A stretch of DNA of 64,000 nt from Jonesiaceae bacterium BS-20 (GCA_039995105.1 CP146203.1:3162001-3226000), one strand, 5' to 3'. Positions 25,316-34,622 are shown, counted from the first letter of the stretch. Notes: a model not told the origin generated them from the letters alone. Translations and numbers: made by a program.

Positions 25316-26566
25316 GTGTCTTTTTACGTCAGTCTGATTTGGGACCCAAAAGATACTGCCTACCTGAGCCGAAAGGACCGGAATCCTGGAAGGTACCGAG
25401 CCTACGTCCCCGCTGAACTGGGCAACTCCCTGCCGGTACTTGGCGATGAAGCCAGAGATGCAGCTGAGGCGGCATTGACCGTTCTTGCAAGGACTGATGA
25501 ACGAATTGGATCACGTGGTGGGTACCTCAATCACTTACTTATTCGCTCCGAGAGCATCTCATCCTCATGGATTGAGGGCAATCGGATTAGCCCCAAAAAA
25601 CTAGCTATTGCGGAACTGCTGAATCAGGGAACGAGGGTTGCCCTTGATGTAGTGGCGAATGTGGTTGCGACAGAGGACGCAATCGAAGGTCTTGCAGACC
25701 AGTCCCAGAAAATAGTGATCGCAGACATTGAACGGCTACAGCACATTATCGAACCTAGGTTAACTCTGGGGCTACGTACGGAACAGAACTGGGTTGGAGG
25801 AAGCGGCTGGAGTCCGTTGCGTGCGGAGTTTGTGCCGCCGCCCGCAGGCGAGGTTAGACGGCTCGTTGAAGATCTCGCGAGGTTTGTTACCCAGACTAGT
25901 GGAAATCCCGTTGTGCGTGCAGCTATCGCCCATGTGCAGTTTGAGACCATCCACCCGTTTATCGATGGCAATGGTCGAACCGGCCGTGCCCTGATTCATA
26001 CGGTACTGAAACGTACCGGGGCATTGCGCAATGCCTTGATTCCAATCAGCACAGTGTTTGCGGGTGATACAAACGCCTATATTTCAGGGCTAACTGCTTT
26101 TCGCCAAGACCCACCGCGTCTAGATGAATGGATTATTGGATTTGCCCGGGCAACTGAGCTTGCGGCAGCTAATGCGGTGCGTCTTGCAGACAATATCGCG
26201 GTACTCGATGAAGCGACACAGAACCACCTCATTGAGTACCGCCGGACTCAAAACCTTGCCCCGGTGAAGCCGCGCAGTGATGCAGTGAGCCTACGGATCC
26301 TCAGCAATCTGGCTGTTACTCCGGTACTTACCGTGGATGGTGTTGCTGATGCACACAGGGTATCCAGCACGGCTGCGCACCGTGCTTTAGTGGAACTGGC
26401 CGATGCGGGGATTCTACAACGTAACAAAGATGGTAGAGGTAAGCTGCTCTGTTGGACCGCAGATCGGTACTTAGATTTAGTGGCCCTGACGGAACGTAGT
26501 AATCGAGATGGGGGAGGAGATACCGCTGTGACTCGTCCTCGCCTTGGACCCCCGCGGCCAAACTAG
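25316..26566 (+). CDS. Fic domain protein (AMP-transferase type) with own inhibitory helix and winged-helix tail
   Basis: A 416-residue Fic protein. The Fic active-site loop HPFIDGNGRTGR begins at His213 and is a full match to HPFxxGNGRxxR. The N-terminal inhibitory motif [S/T]xxxE[G/N] is present as SSWIEGN (Ser83 to Glu87-Gly88), making it a class II, self-inhibited enzyme. Residues about 330-390 form a winged helix (LSNLAVTPVLTVDGVADAH, STAAHRALVELADAGIL) suggesting autoregulation. Fic enzymes transfer AMP from ATP to hydroxyl groups of target proteins. The start is GTG with AGGAGGTG five bases upstream. No antitoxin gene is needed or seen. Confidence 0.92.
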   Translation: MSFYVSLIWDPKDTAYLSRKDRNPGRYRAYVPAELGNSLPVLGDEARDAAEAALTVLARTDERIGSRGGYLNHLLIRSESISSSWIEGNRISPKKLAIAELLNQGTRVALDVVANVVATEDAIEGLADQSQKIVIADIERLQHIIEPRLTLGLRTEQNWVGGSGWSPLRAEFVPPPAGEVRRLVEDLARFVTQTSGNPVVRAAIAHVQFETIHPFIDGNGRTGRALIHTVLKRTGALRNALIPISTVFAGDTNAYISGLTAFRQDPPRLDEWIIGFARATELAAANAVRLADNIAVLDEATQNHLIEYRRTQNLAPVKPRSDAVSLRILSNLAVTPVLTVDGVADAHRVSSTAAHRALVELADAGILQRNKDGRGKLLCWTADRYLDLVALTERSNRDGGGDTAVTRPRLGPPRPN

Positions 26567-26598
26567 AACCGTTGTTGTGATGGGGATTAAATAGAGCT

Positions 26599-27618
26599 CT
26601 AGTTAAGGGTGTCTCCGGCCCAGGTGAGGTTGACGTTTGGGCTGATTGCACGGGCCTCAAGTCCCGGTGTTTGCAGTAGTTCATTGATAAGTTCATTGGA
26701 ATCGGCAATCAAAGTGGAATCAAAATCAATCTCTGTTGCGAGCACCCAGGCACGGTCATCCGGCCACAAGATGTTTGGTGACTGCACCCAAATCTGTTCT
26801 GCGTCCACCCAAGGCGCTCGGCTTGGCCATGTTGGGTCGGCTAGATCCGTTGCTCCAACTTCAAACAAGAAATAACTACGCCCAGAGTCCTCGTGCAGGC
26901 CAAACTTGGGCCCGGTTGCAATCTCACGGGAAAGAACACCCGTGCCGGGGACCGGCTCCGTTGGGTCAATGCCTAGAAGACAATTCATTCTAGATCGTTC
27001 GCCCTGATCCTCAGGTAACGGGGCATAGGTAAACAGATCTGGGAGATCTGGCATGACTGCTTCGGCTAGATCCAAAGGTTGGCTTGATAACTCCTCACCT
27101 GCAGCGGAAGCGAGATGGAAAACGCCTGCGGAACTAACCAATCCGCCATGGCCTTCCCAAATCGCGGCAATACCCGAGTTTGGGGTTGCGGTGTGACGGG
27201 CAAGCACCGCAGATAGAGCAGTGAGGGGATCTAGCCACAGATTTCCCTCTTCGGGGATGCTGTAGCGCCAACCGTCAGGGGCCCTGAGTCCGTCTAGGTC
27301 ACGGGGAGTGCGCTGAACCAACTTGTGGTATTGTGCGGCAGGGTGCATGACGGTGACAAAGGATTGTGCGGATTGGGCCCAGGAAGTGGGCTCATGAACT
27401 AGTGATTGTTGGACTCCGATGAGGCTGGTTGCCCTATCCAGGTCCTGCCAAGTCTTGCCAGGCACCGGGCGGTCGCGCGTCACGGGGTGAAAAACACGGG
27501 CGTAGGCCGGGTATCCTCTGGGAACAATGGACAGAATTATGTCCATTGCTTCACTCTCTATTGACCGTAGCCACTCGCCCCGGTCAACGTCAGGAACCCA
27601 CTTGAAATTGCTAGCCAT
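26599..27618 (-). CDS. hypothetical protein
   Basis: A 339-residue soluble protein I cannot place. It is rich in Trp, Pro and Asp with repeated short strands (GWRYSIPEEGNLWLDPL, GIAAIWEGHGGLVSSAG, RSYFLFEVGATDL, ILWPDDRAWVLATEIDFDST) and an N-terminal WLRSIESEAMDIILSIVPRGYPAYARVFHP helix-strand unit (cited as family-like only by composition). No signal peptide, membrane helix or catalytic motif. I set the start at ATG 27618, two codons past the upstream peroxidase stop; the frame is open to 27651 but would overlap. It may be co-transcribed with the glutathione peroxidase gene. Confidence 0.75.
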   Translation of the reverse strand: MASNFKWVPDVDRGEWLRSIESEAMDIILSIVPRGYPAYARVFHPVTRDRPVPGKTWQDLDRATSLIGVQQSLVHEPTSWAQSAQSFVTVMHPAAQYHKLVQRTPRDLDGLRAPDGWRYSIPEEGNLWLDPLTALSAVLARHTATPNSGIAAIWEGHGGLVSSAGVFHLASAAGEELSSQPLDLAEAVMPDLPDLFTYAPLPEDQGERSRMNCLLGIDPTEPVPGTGVLSREIATGPKFGLHEDSGRSYFLFEVGATDLADPTWPSRAPWVDAEQIWVQSPNILWPDDRAWVLATEIDFDSTLIADSNELINELLQTPGLEARAISPNVNLTWAGDTLN

Positions 27619-27622
27619 GTGG

Positions 27623-28126
27623 CTAGAGTACCCCTTGGATATGACTTTCAATAAGGTCGATAACCTCAGGTGCTTCAGGCTCTACCTTGGAGCGGAACCG
27701 GTGGATCTGCCCGCCGGGTAGGATAAGAAACTTTTCAAAGTTCCACTTCACCTTGCCACTGTCGCCGTCTTCATCAGCGACTTCATGTAGTGCAGTGAAC
27801 AGTGGGTGGGCGTTCTTGCCGTTCACTTTGACCCGCGTGGACATAGGAAAAGTGACGCCATAGTTGGTTGAGCAGAACTCGGCTACCTTCTCATCTGAGG
27901 AGAGCTCCTGCAGAAACTGGTTACTGGGGAATCCAATGACAGCGAAGCCCCGGTCCTTATAGGTTTCATAGAGTCGCTCAAGTCCAGCGTATTGCGGTGT
28001 GAACCCGCAACGAGAGGCCACGTTCACCACCAAAACCACCTGACCTGCGAAATCGCCCAAACTAGTGGTTGATCCGTCCATCAGCGTGATTGGAAACTGC
28101 GTCAAAGAATTACCGGTTGCGTCCAT
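27623..28126 (-). CDS. glutathione peroxidase family (thiol peroxidase) protein
   Basis: A 167-residue GPx-fold thioredoxin-like peroxidase of normal bacterial length. The peroxidatic Cys40 sits in VNVASRCGFTPQY; the partner residues Gln and Trp are in FPSNQF and KWNFEKFLI. It reduces hydrogen or organic peroxides in the cytoplasm; in actinobacteria the electron donor is more likely thioredoxin or mycothiol-linked than glutathione. The ATG at 28126 gives the family-like N-terminus; an earlier in-frame ATG (28162) adds a non-homologous stretch. Confidence 0.92.
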   Translation of the reverse strand: MDATGNSLTQFPITLMDGSTTSLGDFAGQVVLVVNVASRCGFTPQYAGLERLYETYKDRGFAVIGFPSNQFLQELSSDEKVAEFCSTNYGVTFPMSTRVKVNGKNAHPLFTALHEVADEDGDSGKVKWNFEKFLILPGGQIHRFRSKVEPEAPEVIDLIESHIQGVL

Positions 28127-28179
28127 AGTTGTGTAACGAATGTGGCCTGCAAAACATTCCAAAAAGGTTCCGCCGCCGG

Positions 28180-28224
28180 GTTTCAGAGCCTGAGTACGGA
28201 AAAATTGTACTGGTGCTCTGAAAC
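28180..28224 (-). terminator. terminator downstream of the SorC-family regulator
   Basis: A 10-base stem (28180-28189 with 28215-28224) with a nested 5-base stem (28193-28197 with 28207-28211). On the minus strand it is followed about 13 bases later by a five-T run. It lies 43 bases after the regulator's stop codon. Confidence 0.6.
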
Positions 28225-28266
28225 TCGGTGAGGCATCGAGAAGTTTTTCAACAAGCGCGACCGCAA

Positions 28267-29268
28267 TTAGGCCGACGGTTCCTCAAGAAGGCGCCGGGCG
28301 GTTTCAATGTCGGTGACCAGGACGTTGATCCATTGGCCCAGCAGGGCGCCGCGGATGGCGGCGTACTTGCGCGGCCCGCCCGCAATGCCGATTCGCCGTG
28401 GCACGTTGAGTAGTTGCTCGGGGGTGATGCCACTGACCCGGTCGTTGAACTCGGACGGGAACTTTTGTCCGTCGGTGTCAAAGAGTCGGAAGCAAATATC
28501 GCCGACTGCGCCGGCGGCATCGAGAGCTGCGCGATCTTTGGCTGAGAAGACGTTTCCGGACTGGGCGGCGAGTGTGGAAGGCTCCACCGAGCCAATGCCC
28601 ACAAGGGCAACCGTCAGCCGCTCCCAAGTGGCAAGCACTTGGGTCACGCTTGAGTCTGACATGAGCGACTCTCGCAGCGCGGAGGAATCAAGAATGCCGG
28701 CCGTGGGCAGCAGAAGTGGTTCTGCACCGGTGTTACTGGCGAACTGATCAATCAAACGGGTGGCCTGCATTTGTACCTGTGGGTCGCCGATTCCGCCAAC
28801 GAGTTGAACCACGGTGTCAACTACCGGGGAACGGAACGGGCGCATGGCACCAACGACGGCCAAGAGGGTGGCGGACCAGGAAGAGATGCCAACGGTGTCT
28901 CCACCAATGAGCGTTGCCGCAAGGTAGTCGGCTGCGGCTGCCCCTAACGCGGGCGTGACATCCTCGCCAAACGAGCCGGTGTCTACCACGACCACTTGGT
29001 CGAGCCCGTATTTCTGCTCGAGCTGCTCTTCAATATCCAAGTACACGCCGGTGGGTAACGAGACCGTAGTCCGTACAATACCAACTTCCGATGCCCGCTT
29101 GAGCAAGCGGGAAACCCTTGGCTGGGAGATGTGCAGTTCCTTGGAAATATCTGACTGACGCACTCCGCGTTCGTAATACATGCGGGCAACTCGAACCATG
29201 AGGCGCAATTGGTCTTCGGAGTGCAGGAAGTCGCTGCTGGACCCACGTCCGGGAGGTTTGGTGCTCAA
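28267..29268 (-). CDS. SorC/DeoR-type sugar-binding transcriptional regulator
   Basis: A 333-residue regulator with an N-terminal helix-turn-helix (ARMYYERGVRQSDISKELHI, SQPRVSRLLKRASEVGIV) and the SorC-type effector domain related to sugar-phosphate isomerases (VVQLVGGIGDPQVQ, GIGSVEP, GDICFRLFDTDGQ, GIAGGPRKYAAIRGAL). The start is TTG at 29268 with AAGGA six bases upstream. It sits just downstream of the sugar operon 29381-38343 and shares with that operon's promoter a 16-base site matching at 13 positions (29333-29348 and 38351-38366), so it very probably controls both. The effector is likely a phosphorylated pathway intermediate. Confidence 0.92.
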   Translation of the reverse strand: MSTKPPGRGSSSDFLHSEDQLRLMVRVARMYYERGVRQSDISKELHISQPRVSRLLKRASEVGIVRTTVSLPTGVYLDIEEQLEQKYGLDQVVVVDTGSFGEDVTPALGAAAADYLAATLIGGDTVGISSWSATLLAVVGAMRPFRSPVVDTVVQLVGGIGDPQVQMQATRLIDQFASNTGAEPLLLPTAGILDSSALRESLMSDSSVTQVLATWERLTVALVGIGSVEPSTLAAQSGNVFSAKDRAALDAAGAVGDICFRLFDTDGQKFPSEFNDRVSGITPEQLLNVPRRIGIAGGPRKYAAIRGALLGQWINVLVTDIETARRLLEEPSA

Positions 29269-29332
29269 AGTTATTCCTTGAAATCGCGCTACATGAAAGG
29301 AGAGACGGCCACGCAGTTATATTCTACCCATT

Positions 29333-29348
29333 ATGAATATCAATTCAA
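29333..29348. promoter_or_regulatory. putative SorC-family operator upstream of the regulator gene
   Basis: ATGAATATCAATTCAA at 29333-29348 matches 13 of 16 bases of the perfect palindromic site before the FGGY kinase gene. It lies 65 bases upstream of the regulator's start and downstream of the transketolase gene, in the only gap between them, suggesting autoregulation. Confidence 0.6.
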
Positions 29349-29380
29349 GATTTGGGCATGCGTAGCCGTCTCCGTAATCG

Positions 29381-30328
29381 CTACTGCAACAGGGCAGTGG
29401 CCGCCTGACTAATGCCCTCTGGGCTCACCCCGTGGTGATCAAGCAACCACTGCGCACTTCCGGTCACCGCAAACTGATCCCGGAACCCAACCATACGCAT
29501 TGGGCATGGGGCCTGCTCAACAACAAGCTCGGCAACCGCACCACCCAAGCCCGTGACCAAGGCTTCTTCGATGGTGATGATGCCCTTGGTCTCGCGTGCT
29601 GCCGCAAGGACCGCCTGGGCATCAAGGGGCTTGATGGTGGGCATGGAAAGCACCCGAGCGGAGATACCTTGTGCTGCTAACAGGTCAGCGGCATCGAGCG
29701 CCCTAGTAACGGTTGTGCCGGTCGCTATCAGCGTGATGTCATGGCCCTCCCGCAAAACCGCTGCCTTTCCGGGGACAAACTGGTAGTCCTCGGGGTAGAC
29801 GGAAGGCACACCCATGCGGGCAATGCGGATGTAAACAGGACCCGGAGTCTTTGCAGCCCAGCGCACCACCTGTTCGGTTTCAAGTGGGTCAGCCGGAGCA
29901 ATGACCGTCAAACCGGGTAGCGTGCGCAACCAACCGAAGTCCTCAATGGAGTGGTGGGTTGGACCCAAGTCGCCGTAGGCAACGCCCGGGGACTGCGCGA
30001 TCAGCTTCACGTTGTAGTTGGAATACACAACGTCCGCCTTGATCTGCTCCATCGCGCGAGCGGTCAAGAAGCAACCGGCGGCAGACACAAACGGAATCTT
30101 CCCGCCGTTTGCGAGTCCCGCGGCAATGCCAACCATGTCTTGTTCAGCAATGCCCACGTTGATGGTGCGGTTTGGGAACTCTTTTTCAAATGCGCCCAGT
30201 TTAGAGGAACCGACCGAGTCGTTGACCACCGCGATAACATCGGGGTTTGACTGAGCGATGTCACTCAGCGTTGCCGCCCAGGTGTCGCGGCAGTCATGCA
30301 GTTGGCTCTTGGTAGTTGTAGTGCTCAT
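29381..30328 (-). CDS. transketolase, C-terminal subunit (candidate apulose-4-phosphate transketolase subunit)
   Basis: A 315-residue protein holding the pyrimidine-binding and C-terminal domains of a transketolase. The catalytic glutamate is in NVGIAEQDMVGIAAGLA; SPGVAYGDLGPTHHSIEDFG carries the conserved substrate-channel histidines. Split transketolases work as a complex with the N-terminal subunit, here encoded immediately upstream with an ATGA overlap (30325-30328). Transketolases move a two-carbon ketol unit using thiamine diphosphate. In an operon with a TIM-barrel isomerase and an FGGY kinase, the described counterpart is apulose-4-phosphate transketolase of D-apiose use; the sequence alone does not prove the substrate. 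Confidence 0.88.
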   Translation of the reverse strand: MSTTTTKSQLHDCRDTWAATLSDIAQSNPDVIAVVNDSVGSSKLGAFEKEFPNRTINVGIAEQDMVGIAAGLANGGKIPFVSAAGCFLTARAMEQIKADVVYSNYNVKLIAQSPGVAYGDLGPTHHSIEDFGWLRTLPGLTVIAPADPLETEQVVRWAAKTPGPVYIRIARMGVPSVYPEDYQFVPGKAAVLREGHDITLIATGTTVTRALDAADLLAAQGISARVLSMPTIKPLDAQAVLAAARETKGIITIEEALVTGLGGAVAELVVEQAPCPMRMVGFRDQFAVTGSAQWLLDHHGVSPEGISQAATALLQ

Positions 30329-31293
30329 CCGACTGCCTCCTTATCTAGATCTTCGAGAATTGCGTCGAGCTCGGTTAACGCTTGGGCAACCTGTTCCTCG
30401 TTGGGTACCTTGTGGTGCCAAGCGACGTCGTCGCGCATGTAACTGACCGGGAAGCCCTTGTCCGTGTGGGCAATGATGACCGTTGGCTTACCGGAAGTCG
30501 CCTTAGCCAAAGCAAATGAGCTCAGGAGTTCACCATGGTCATTGCCATTGGCTTCAAGCACTTCCCAACCAAAGGCGCGGAGCTTGTCTCCGAGAGGCTC
30601 TAGGTTGTTGGTGTCTGCGACGCGGGCGCCTTGTTGGAGACGGTTGCGGTCAATGACTGCAACAAGGTTGTCGAGTTTGTGGTGCCCGGCGGTCATGAAG
30701 GCCTCCCAGTTGGAGCCTTCTTGCAGTTCACCGTCTCCCAGCAACACGAAGGTTCTGCGTGCGGAGCCGTCGATCCGGGCGGCTAGAGCCATCCCAACCG
30801 CGATGGGTAGACCGTGTCCTAAAGGACCCGTGTTGGCTTCAACGGCCTTGATCTTGTTGCGGGCCGGGTGACCGTTGAGCATGGATTCCGGCTGCAAGAA
30901 CGTGCGCAGAGCCTGGGGCGCAATGTACCCGGCCAAAGCCAAGGTTGTGTACAAGGCGTTGGCTGCGTGCCCCTTGGACAACACCAAGCGGTCCCGTTCG
31001 GGGTCCTCATTGGCGACTTGCTCGGGGCTGATGTTCATGACAGCCAGGTACAGGGTGACCAGGGAATCGGTGATGGAGAATTCGCCGCCGACGTGGCCGG
31101 CCCCAACCGAGCCAATGGTTTGAATGGACCGGCGGCGAACTTCGGTTGCCGCGCGGGCCAAGTAGTTTGCCTGGGCAGCCGTAGAAAGGTGCTGGGGCAC
31201 CTTACCGGTGACGGTAATTTCACGGTCTGGTGGCGGCAACAGGGGAGCCGCAACTTCTTGGACAAGACCCATATGTGGGTCAGGGGACATCAT
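30325..31293 (-). CDS. transketolase, N-terminal (thiamine diphosphate-binding) subunit
   Basis: A 322-residue protein corresponding to the PP domain of transketolase. The thiamine-diphosphate motif GDG...N is seen as LLGDGELQEGSNWEAF with the trailing asparagine in AVIDRN, and GHVGGEFSITDSLVTLY and LVLSKGHAANALY are typical of split bacterial transketolases. It precedes and overlaps the C-terminal subunit gene. It begins three bases after the isomerase stop codon, so the three genes are one unit. Suggested pathway: cleavage of a phosphorylated branched pentulose or ordinary ketose; see the finding on D-apiose. Confidence 0.88.
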   Translation of the reverse strand: MMSPDPHMGLVQEVAAPLLPPPDREITVTGKVPQHLSTAAQANYLARAATEVRRRSIQTIGSVGAGHVGGEFSITDSLVTLYLAVMNISPEQVANEDPERDRLVLSKGHAANALYTTLALAGYIAPQALRTFLQPESMLNGHPARNKIKAVEANTGPLGHGLPIAVGMALAARIDGSARRTFVLLGDGELQEGSNWEAFMTAGHHKLDNLVAVIDRNRLQQGARVADTNNLEPLGDKLRAFGWEVLEANGNDHGELLSSFALAKATSGKPTVIIAHTDKGFPVSYMRDDVAWHHKVPNEEQVAQALTELDAILEDLDKEAVG

Positions 31294-31295
31294 TC

Positions 31296-32285
31296 TTAAT
31301 CACCCTTTCGCATGCATGACAGGAGAACATCTTGGACTAGGCGCTGGGCACCGATGGCGTCCTGACGCGCCTGAGCTTCACGTAGCGCATCGATGTCGAG
31401 TTCCTCAAGCGCCCGGTGGATCGCCTTGAGGAAACGGATTGAAGTGCGTGCGGTCTCGATGGTGTCTTCCCGGAATGGGAACTGGTCAAGCTGCCAAACG
31501 CCATCCCAATCGTTGATCTTGAGGGTGTAGAAGAACTCAAAGACCTCTGTGATGTGCACGGAACCCACCATGAGGTCGTCATCCCAACCGCGCAGGTTGT
31601 CGTTGACGTCCATTCCCCACAGCAGGCCATTGTCAATAAGTAGCTGAGCGGCATCGGCCGGGGATTCGCCACCGTAGAGCGAGTGCCCAAAGTCGAGCAG
31701 CACCCCAATGTTGTCGAGGCCAATGTCTCGGATTCCCAAGATGCTGCGGGCGGCAGAATCCCAAAGCATCTTCACGCGAGGCTCACGCGGTTTGTACTCG
31801 ATCACAAACTTTAGGTCCGGGTGCGCCGAGGCCAGCTCATACATGCCGTCCTTAGCGAGTTTCCAAATGTCATGGTGGTTGACCTGGAAGGGGTAGTCCC
31901 AACCGTCCTGACCGGGCCAGACCTTGACGTAGTTAGCGCCGAGCTCACGCACGGCGTCCGCGGCCTGGTGCAGCAGTTGCATCGCCTCAGCGCGTACAAC
32001 CGGGTCGGGGTTGGTAAAAGCACCCTTGGAAAACTGACGCAGGTAAATGTCAGGTGTTATACCAATTGCCTTGAGGTTTGCGTCCGCAAGTGCCTGCTTG
32101 ATGTCATCGAGGGTAGCGCCGTGGGAGAACGGGAAATTGAGGTCAACGTATGACAGCTCGCCAACCTCACCGGCCAAGCGGATCTGTTCCAAGGTGGATA
32201 CCGGCTCGGCATATCCATCGGTTGCGTACCGGTCAACATACGATGCAAAGTTCCACAATCCTGCACCAAATTTAGGGGTTCCCAT
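31296..32285 (-). CDS. sugar isomerase/epimerase, TIM-barrel (candidate D-apiose isomerase)
   Basis: A 329-residue member of the xylose-isomerase-like TIM-barrel (AP_endonuc_2) superfamily. Metal and substrate ligands are visible in [12 protein letters not shown] (glutamate), [18 protein letters not shown] (Asp and His), [18 protein letters not shown] (Asp) and HITEVFEF (Glu). I place the start at ATG 32285 with GGAG ten bases upstream; the longer frame to 32315 lacks a ribosome site. Encoded between the binding protein and a split transketolase. In this setting it should convert the imported aldose to a ketose for the FGGY kinase; D-apiose to D-apulose is the fitting described reaction. Confidence 0.85.
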   Translation of the reverse strand: MGTPKFGAGLWNFASYVDRYATDGYAEPVSTLEQIRLAGEVGELSYVDLNFPFSHGATLDDIKQALADANLKAIGITPDIYLRQFSKGAFTNPDPVVRAEAMQLLHQAADAVRELGANYVKVWPGQDGWDYPFQVNHHDIWKLAKDGMYELASAHPDLKFVIEYKPREPRVKMLWDSAARSILGIRDIGLDNIGVLLDFGHSLYGGESPADAAQLLIDNGLLWGMDVNDNLRGWDDDLMVGSVHITEVFEFFYTLKINDWDGVWQLDQFPFREDTIETARTSIRFLKAIHRALEELDIDALREAQARQDAIGAQRLVQDVLLSCMRKGD

Positions 32286-32375
32286 AATAACTTTGCTCCG
32301 ATCAGAAGAAAACAAACAGTGGTGAATTTAGATGAGTCACGTGCCGTAGCGGCTTAGCGTTGGTGGTGGAAAAGC

Positions 32376-32410
32376 GGTGGGGTTGCCCGCCCTGAGCGGG
32401 CAACCCCACC
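32376..32410 (-). terminator. intra-operonic stem-loop after the binding-protein gene
   Basis: A perfect 15-base GC-rich stem (32376-32390 with 32396-32410) with a 5-base loop, 14 bases after the stop codon of the binding-protein gene on the minus strand. The isomerase gene of the same operon follows, so it probably attenuates or protects the upstream message. Confidence 0.75.
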
Positions 32411-32424
32411 AAAGTGTGAGCGGT

Positions 32425-33459
32425 TTACTCGATTGCGAAGACGGTGTACTTGTCCGCGTTGGTGGAGTCGATCAGAACGCAGTCGATGGACTGCTTCTCC
32501 TCGGCACCGGAGTCGCCGGTGCGGATGAAGGAGTCAGCCTGCTCAACAGCGAGCTGGGCAATGTGTACAGCCGGCTGGAGACCGGTTGCGAGCAACTTGC
32601 CTTCCTTAATGGCCGCAACTGCGTCTGGGCTACCGTCAAATCCGGCGATGATGACCTTGCCGGTCAGGCCGGCTGCGTCAACCGCTGCAACGGCTCCGAG
32701 TGCCATGGTGTCGTTACCGGCGATGATGCCCTTAACGTTGGGGTGTGCCTCAAGTAGGGTCTGAACCTTGGAGAATGCTTCCTGCTGGTCCCAGTTAGCG
32801 GTTTCTTGGGCTACCATCTTGAGCCCGTCAAACTGGTCAATGACCGCGTGGTAAGCGTCCGAGCGTACGGCCGCGTTGGTGTCGGTTTCCCGGCCCAGTA
32901 GCTCGATGTACTCACCCTCGCCCTCAAGCGCCTCGGTGAACTTTTCACCCACTAGACCTGCACCTTGGGAGTTGTTGGCTACGATCTGTGCTGCTGCAAC
33001 TCCTGCCTCGTTGATTTCACGGTCAATAAGGAAGACGGGGATGCCAGCGTCCTTGGCCTTTTGTACGGCACCGATGGTGACGTCAGCCCCGGCGTTGTCG
33101 AGGATGATTGCTTTGGCACCGTTGGAGATGGCGGAGTCAATCAGCTCGCTCTGCTTGTTTGGGTCGTCGTCGTGTGAGTTGGACTGGGTGGTGTAACCGA
33201 GGGCTTCAGCGGCAGCGACTGCGGCATCGGCCTCTGCCTTGAAGAAGACGTTGGAGTGCGACGGGGTAATGACGGCGATCAGGCCACCTGCCTCGGCTGG
33301 TTCCTCGGGCTTAGGTTCCTCAGCTGGCTGCTCAGTCGCGGTCTCCGCAGGCTTGTCAGGAGTGGGAGTTTCACCCCCGCCGCCACCACACGCTGACAGC
33401 ATGAGCATCGCAAATGCGGCCACAATTACTGAACTCTTACGAAATTTCTTGCGGTACAT
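32425..33459 (-). CDS. ribose-type (CUT2) sugar ABC transporter substrate-binding lipoprotein
   Basis: A 344-residue binding protein of the RbsB/Peripla_BP_4 family. The lipobox LSAC gives lipidated Cys24, followed by a Gly run and a Pro/Glu-rich linker. Family features include ITPSHSNVFFKAEADAAVAA, AIILDNAGADVTIGAVQKAK, VFLIDREIN, and GIIAGNDTMALGAVAAVDAAG. It starts at ATG 33459, not at an upstream in-frame codon that lacks a signal peptide. It delivers a monosaccharide to the permease and ATPase encoded upstream. CUT2 systems carry monosaccharides, fitting the isomerase/kinase/transketolase set. Confidence 0.94.
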   Translation of the reverse strand: MYRKKFRKSSVIVAAFAMLMLSACGGGGGETPTPDKPAETATEQPAEEPKPEEPAEAGGLIAVITPSHSNVFFKAEADAAVAAAEALGYTTQSNSHDDDPNKQSELIDSAISNGAKAIILDNAGADVTIGAVQKAKDAGIPVFLIDREINEAGVAAAQIVANNSQGAGLVGEKFTEALEGEGEYIELLGRETDTNAAVRSDAYHAVIDQFDGLKMVAQETANWDQQEAFSKVQTLLEAHPNVKGIIAGNDTMALGAVAAVDAAGLTGKVIIAGFDGSPDAVAAIKEGKLLATGLQPAVHIAQLAVEQADSFIRTGDSGAEEKQSIDCVLIDSTNADKYTVFAIE

Positions 33460-33487
33460 CGTTATACCTCCGAATATTTGTTGATGC

Positions 33488-34621
33488 CTACGCGGATGCG
33501 GCAGGCTGGGTCGAAGCAAGCTCGCGCTTGACACTTTGGGCCGCGGCTGCGGCGGTTCGGGACTTTTTGAGTCGTTCTTGGCTCTGATCCAAGATGACTG
33601 CGAGGACGATGACGAGCCCCTTAATGACGGTCTGCCAGAAGCTGGAGACTCCTACTAGCACCAGGCCATCGGATAGGAATCCAATGACAAAGGCGCCGAT
33701 GAGCGCTCCCTTAACGGATCCTCGTCCGCCGGCTAGAGAGGCTCCTCCGATCACAACAGCAGCAATGGCGTTGAGTTCGAAAGTGTTTCCGGTTTGTGGG
33801 GCGGCAGAGGTGAGCTCGGAAGCGATGATGATTCCTGCCATGCCGGCACAAACCCCGGAGATCATGTAAACGCGCATCTTGACACGGTTTACGGGAACTC
33901 CAGAAAGTTGGGCTGCCCGCTCATTTCCACCGGTTGCGTAGAGCCAGCGACCAAAGGTGGTGCGGGTGACAAGCACGGTGATGAGCAAAGCAAAGATGAT
34001 CATGACCCAAATTGCGGTGGGCAGGCCCAGCGGGCGAGCGACACCGAGGAATGAGAACCCGGTGTTACCCAGTTCTGGGTCACCTTGCAGTTTGGGGAAG
34101 GTTGCTCCGTTGGAGATCAACAGGGCGGCCCCGCGGGCGATATACATGGTGCCCAGGGTGGCGATGAATGGGGCGACATTAAATCTGGTAATTAGCAGGC
34201 CATTGAGTGCTCCGACCAGGCCTCCTGCCGCGAGTGCGATGATGATGACAACCCATACGGCGGGGTAGGCAGTGGCATCGAAGACGGACAGATCCCAGCC
34301 CTGTAGGAGCACACCCGAGACCACCCCGGAGAGCCCCACAATCGATCCGACCGATAGGTCGATTCCGCCCGTGATGATCACGAGGAGCATACCGAGCGCC
34401 AAGATAGCGTTGTAGGCGACGTGCTTGGTCATGGTGATCATGTTGGTTCCGGTCAAGAATGTGTCAGACAGCAGACCGAAGATGATGATCAAAACGATCA
34501 GTGCAACGAAGGCTCGTTGATCGAGCAGAAATTCACCGATTCCGCGGTTGCCAAGCAGGCGGGTTCGAATCTTATCCGTGAGGGTCATCTGCACCGATGA
34601 GGTGCTTTGTGGTTGGGCCAT
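33488..34621 (-). CDS. ribose-type (CUT2) sugar ABC transporter permease
   Basis: A 377-residue RbsC-like permease with about eight to ten membrane helices. Hallmarks are ITGGIDLSVGSIVGLSGVVS, NGLLITRFNVAPFIATLGTM, and AAVVIGGASLAGGRGSVKGAL. ATG 34621 lies one base after the ATPase stop codon. It forms the homodimeric channel for the CUT2 importer. It is followed by the binding-protein gene after 28 bases. Confidence 0.94.
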   Translation of the reverse strand: MAQPQSTSSVQMTLTDKIRTRLLGNRGIGEFLLDQRAFVALIVLIIIFGLLSDTFLTGTNMITMTKHVAYNAILALGMLLVIITGGIDLSVGSIVGLSGVVSGVLLQGWDLSVFDATAYPAVWVVIIIALAAGGLVGALNGLLITRFNVAPFIATLGTMYIARGAALLISNGATFPKLQGDPELGNTGFSFLGVARPLGLPTAIWVMIIFALLITVLVTRTTFGRWLYATGGNERAAQLSGVPVNRVKMRVYMISGVCAGMAGIIIASELTSAAPQTGNTFELNAIAAVVIGGASLAGGRGSVKGALIGAFVIGFLSDGLVLVGVSSFWQTVIKGLVIVLAVILDQSQERLKKSRTAAAAAQSVKRELASTQPAASA

Positions 34622-34622
34622 C

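Noticed and set aside
28248-28610. A 120-codon minus-strand frame inside the SorC-family regulator gene
   Set aside because: Alternative-frame shadow of the regulator; the regulator's own frame has complete domains.
34540-34580. GGGTTCGAATC stretch resembling a tRNA T-loop
   Set aside because: It is inside the CUT2 permease coding region and has no matching acceptor, D or anticodon stems.
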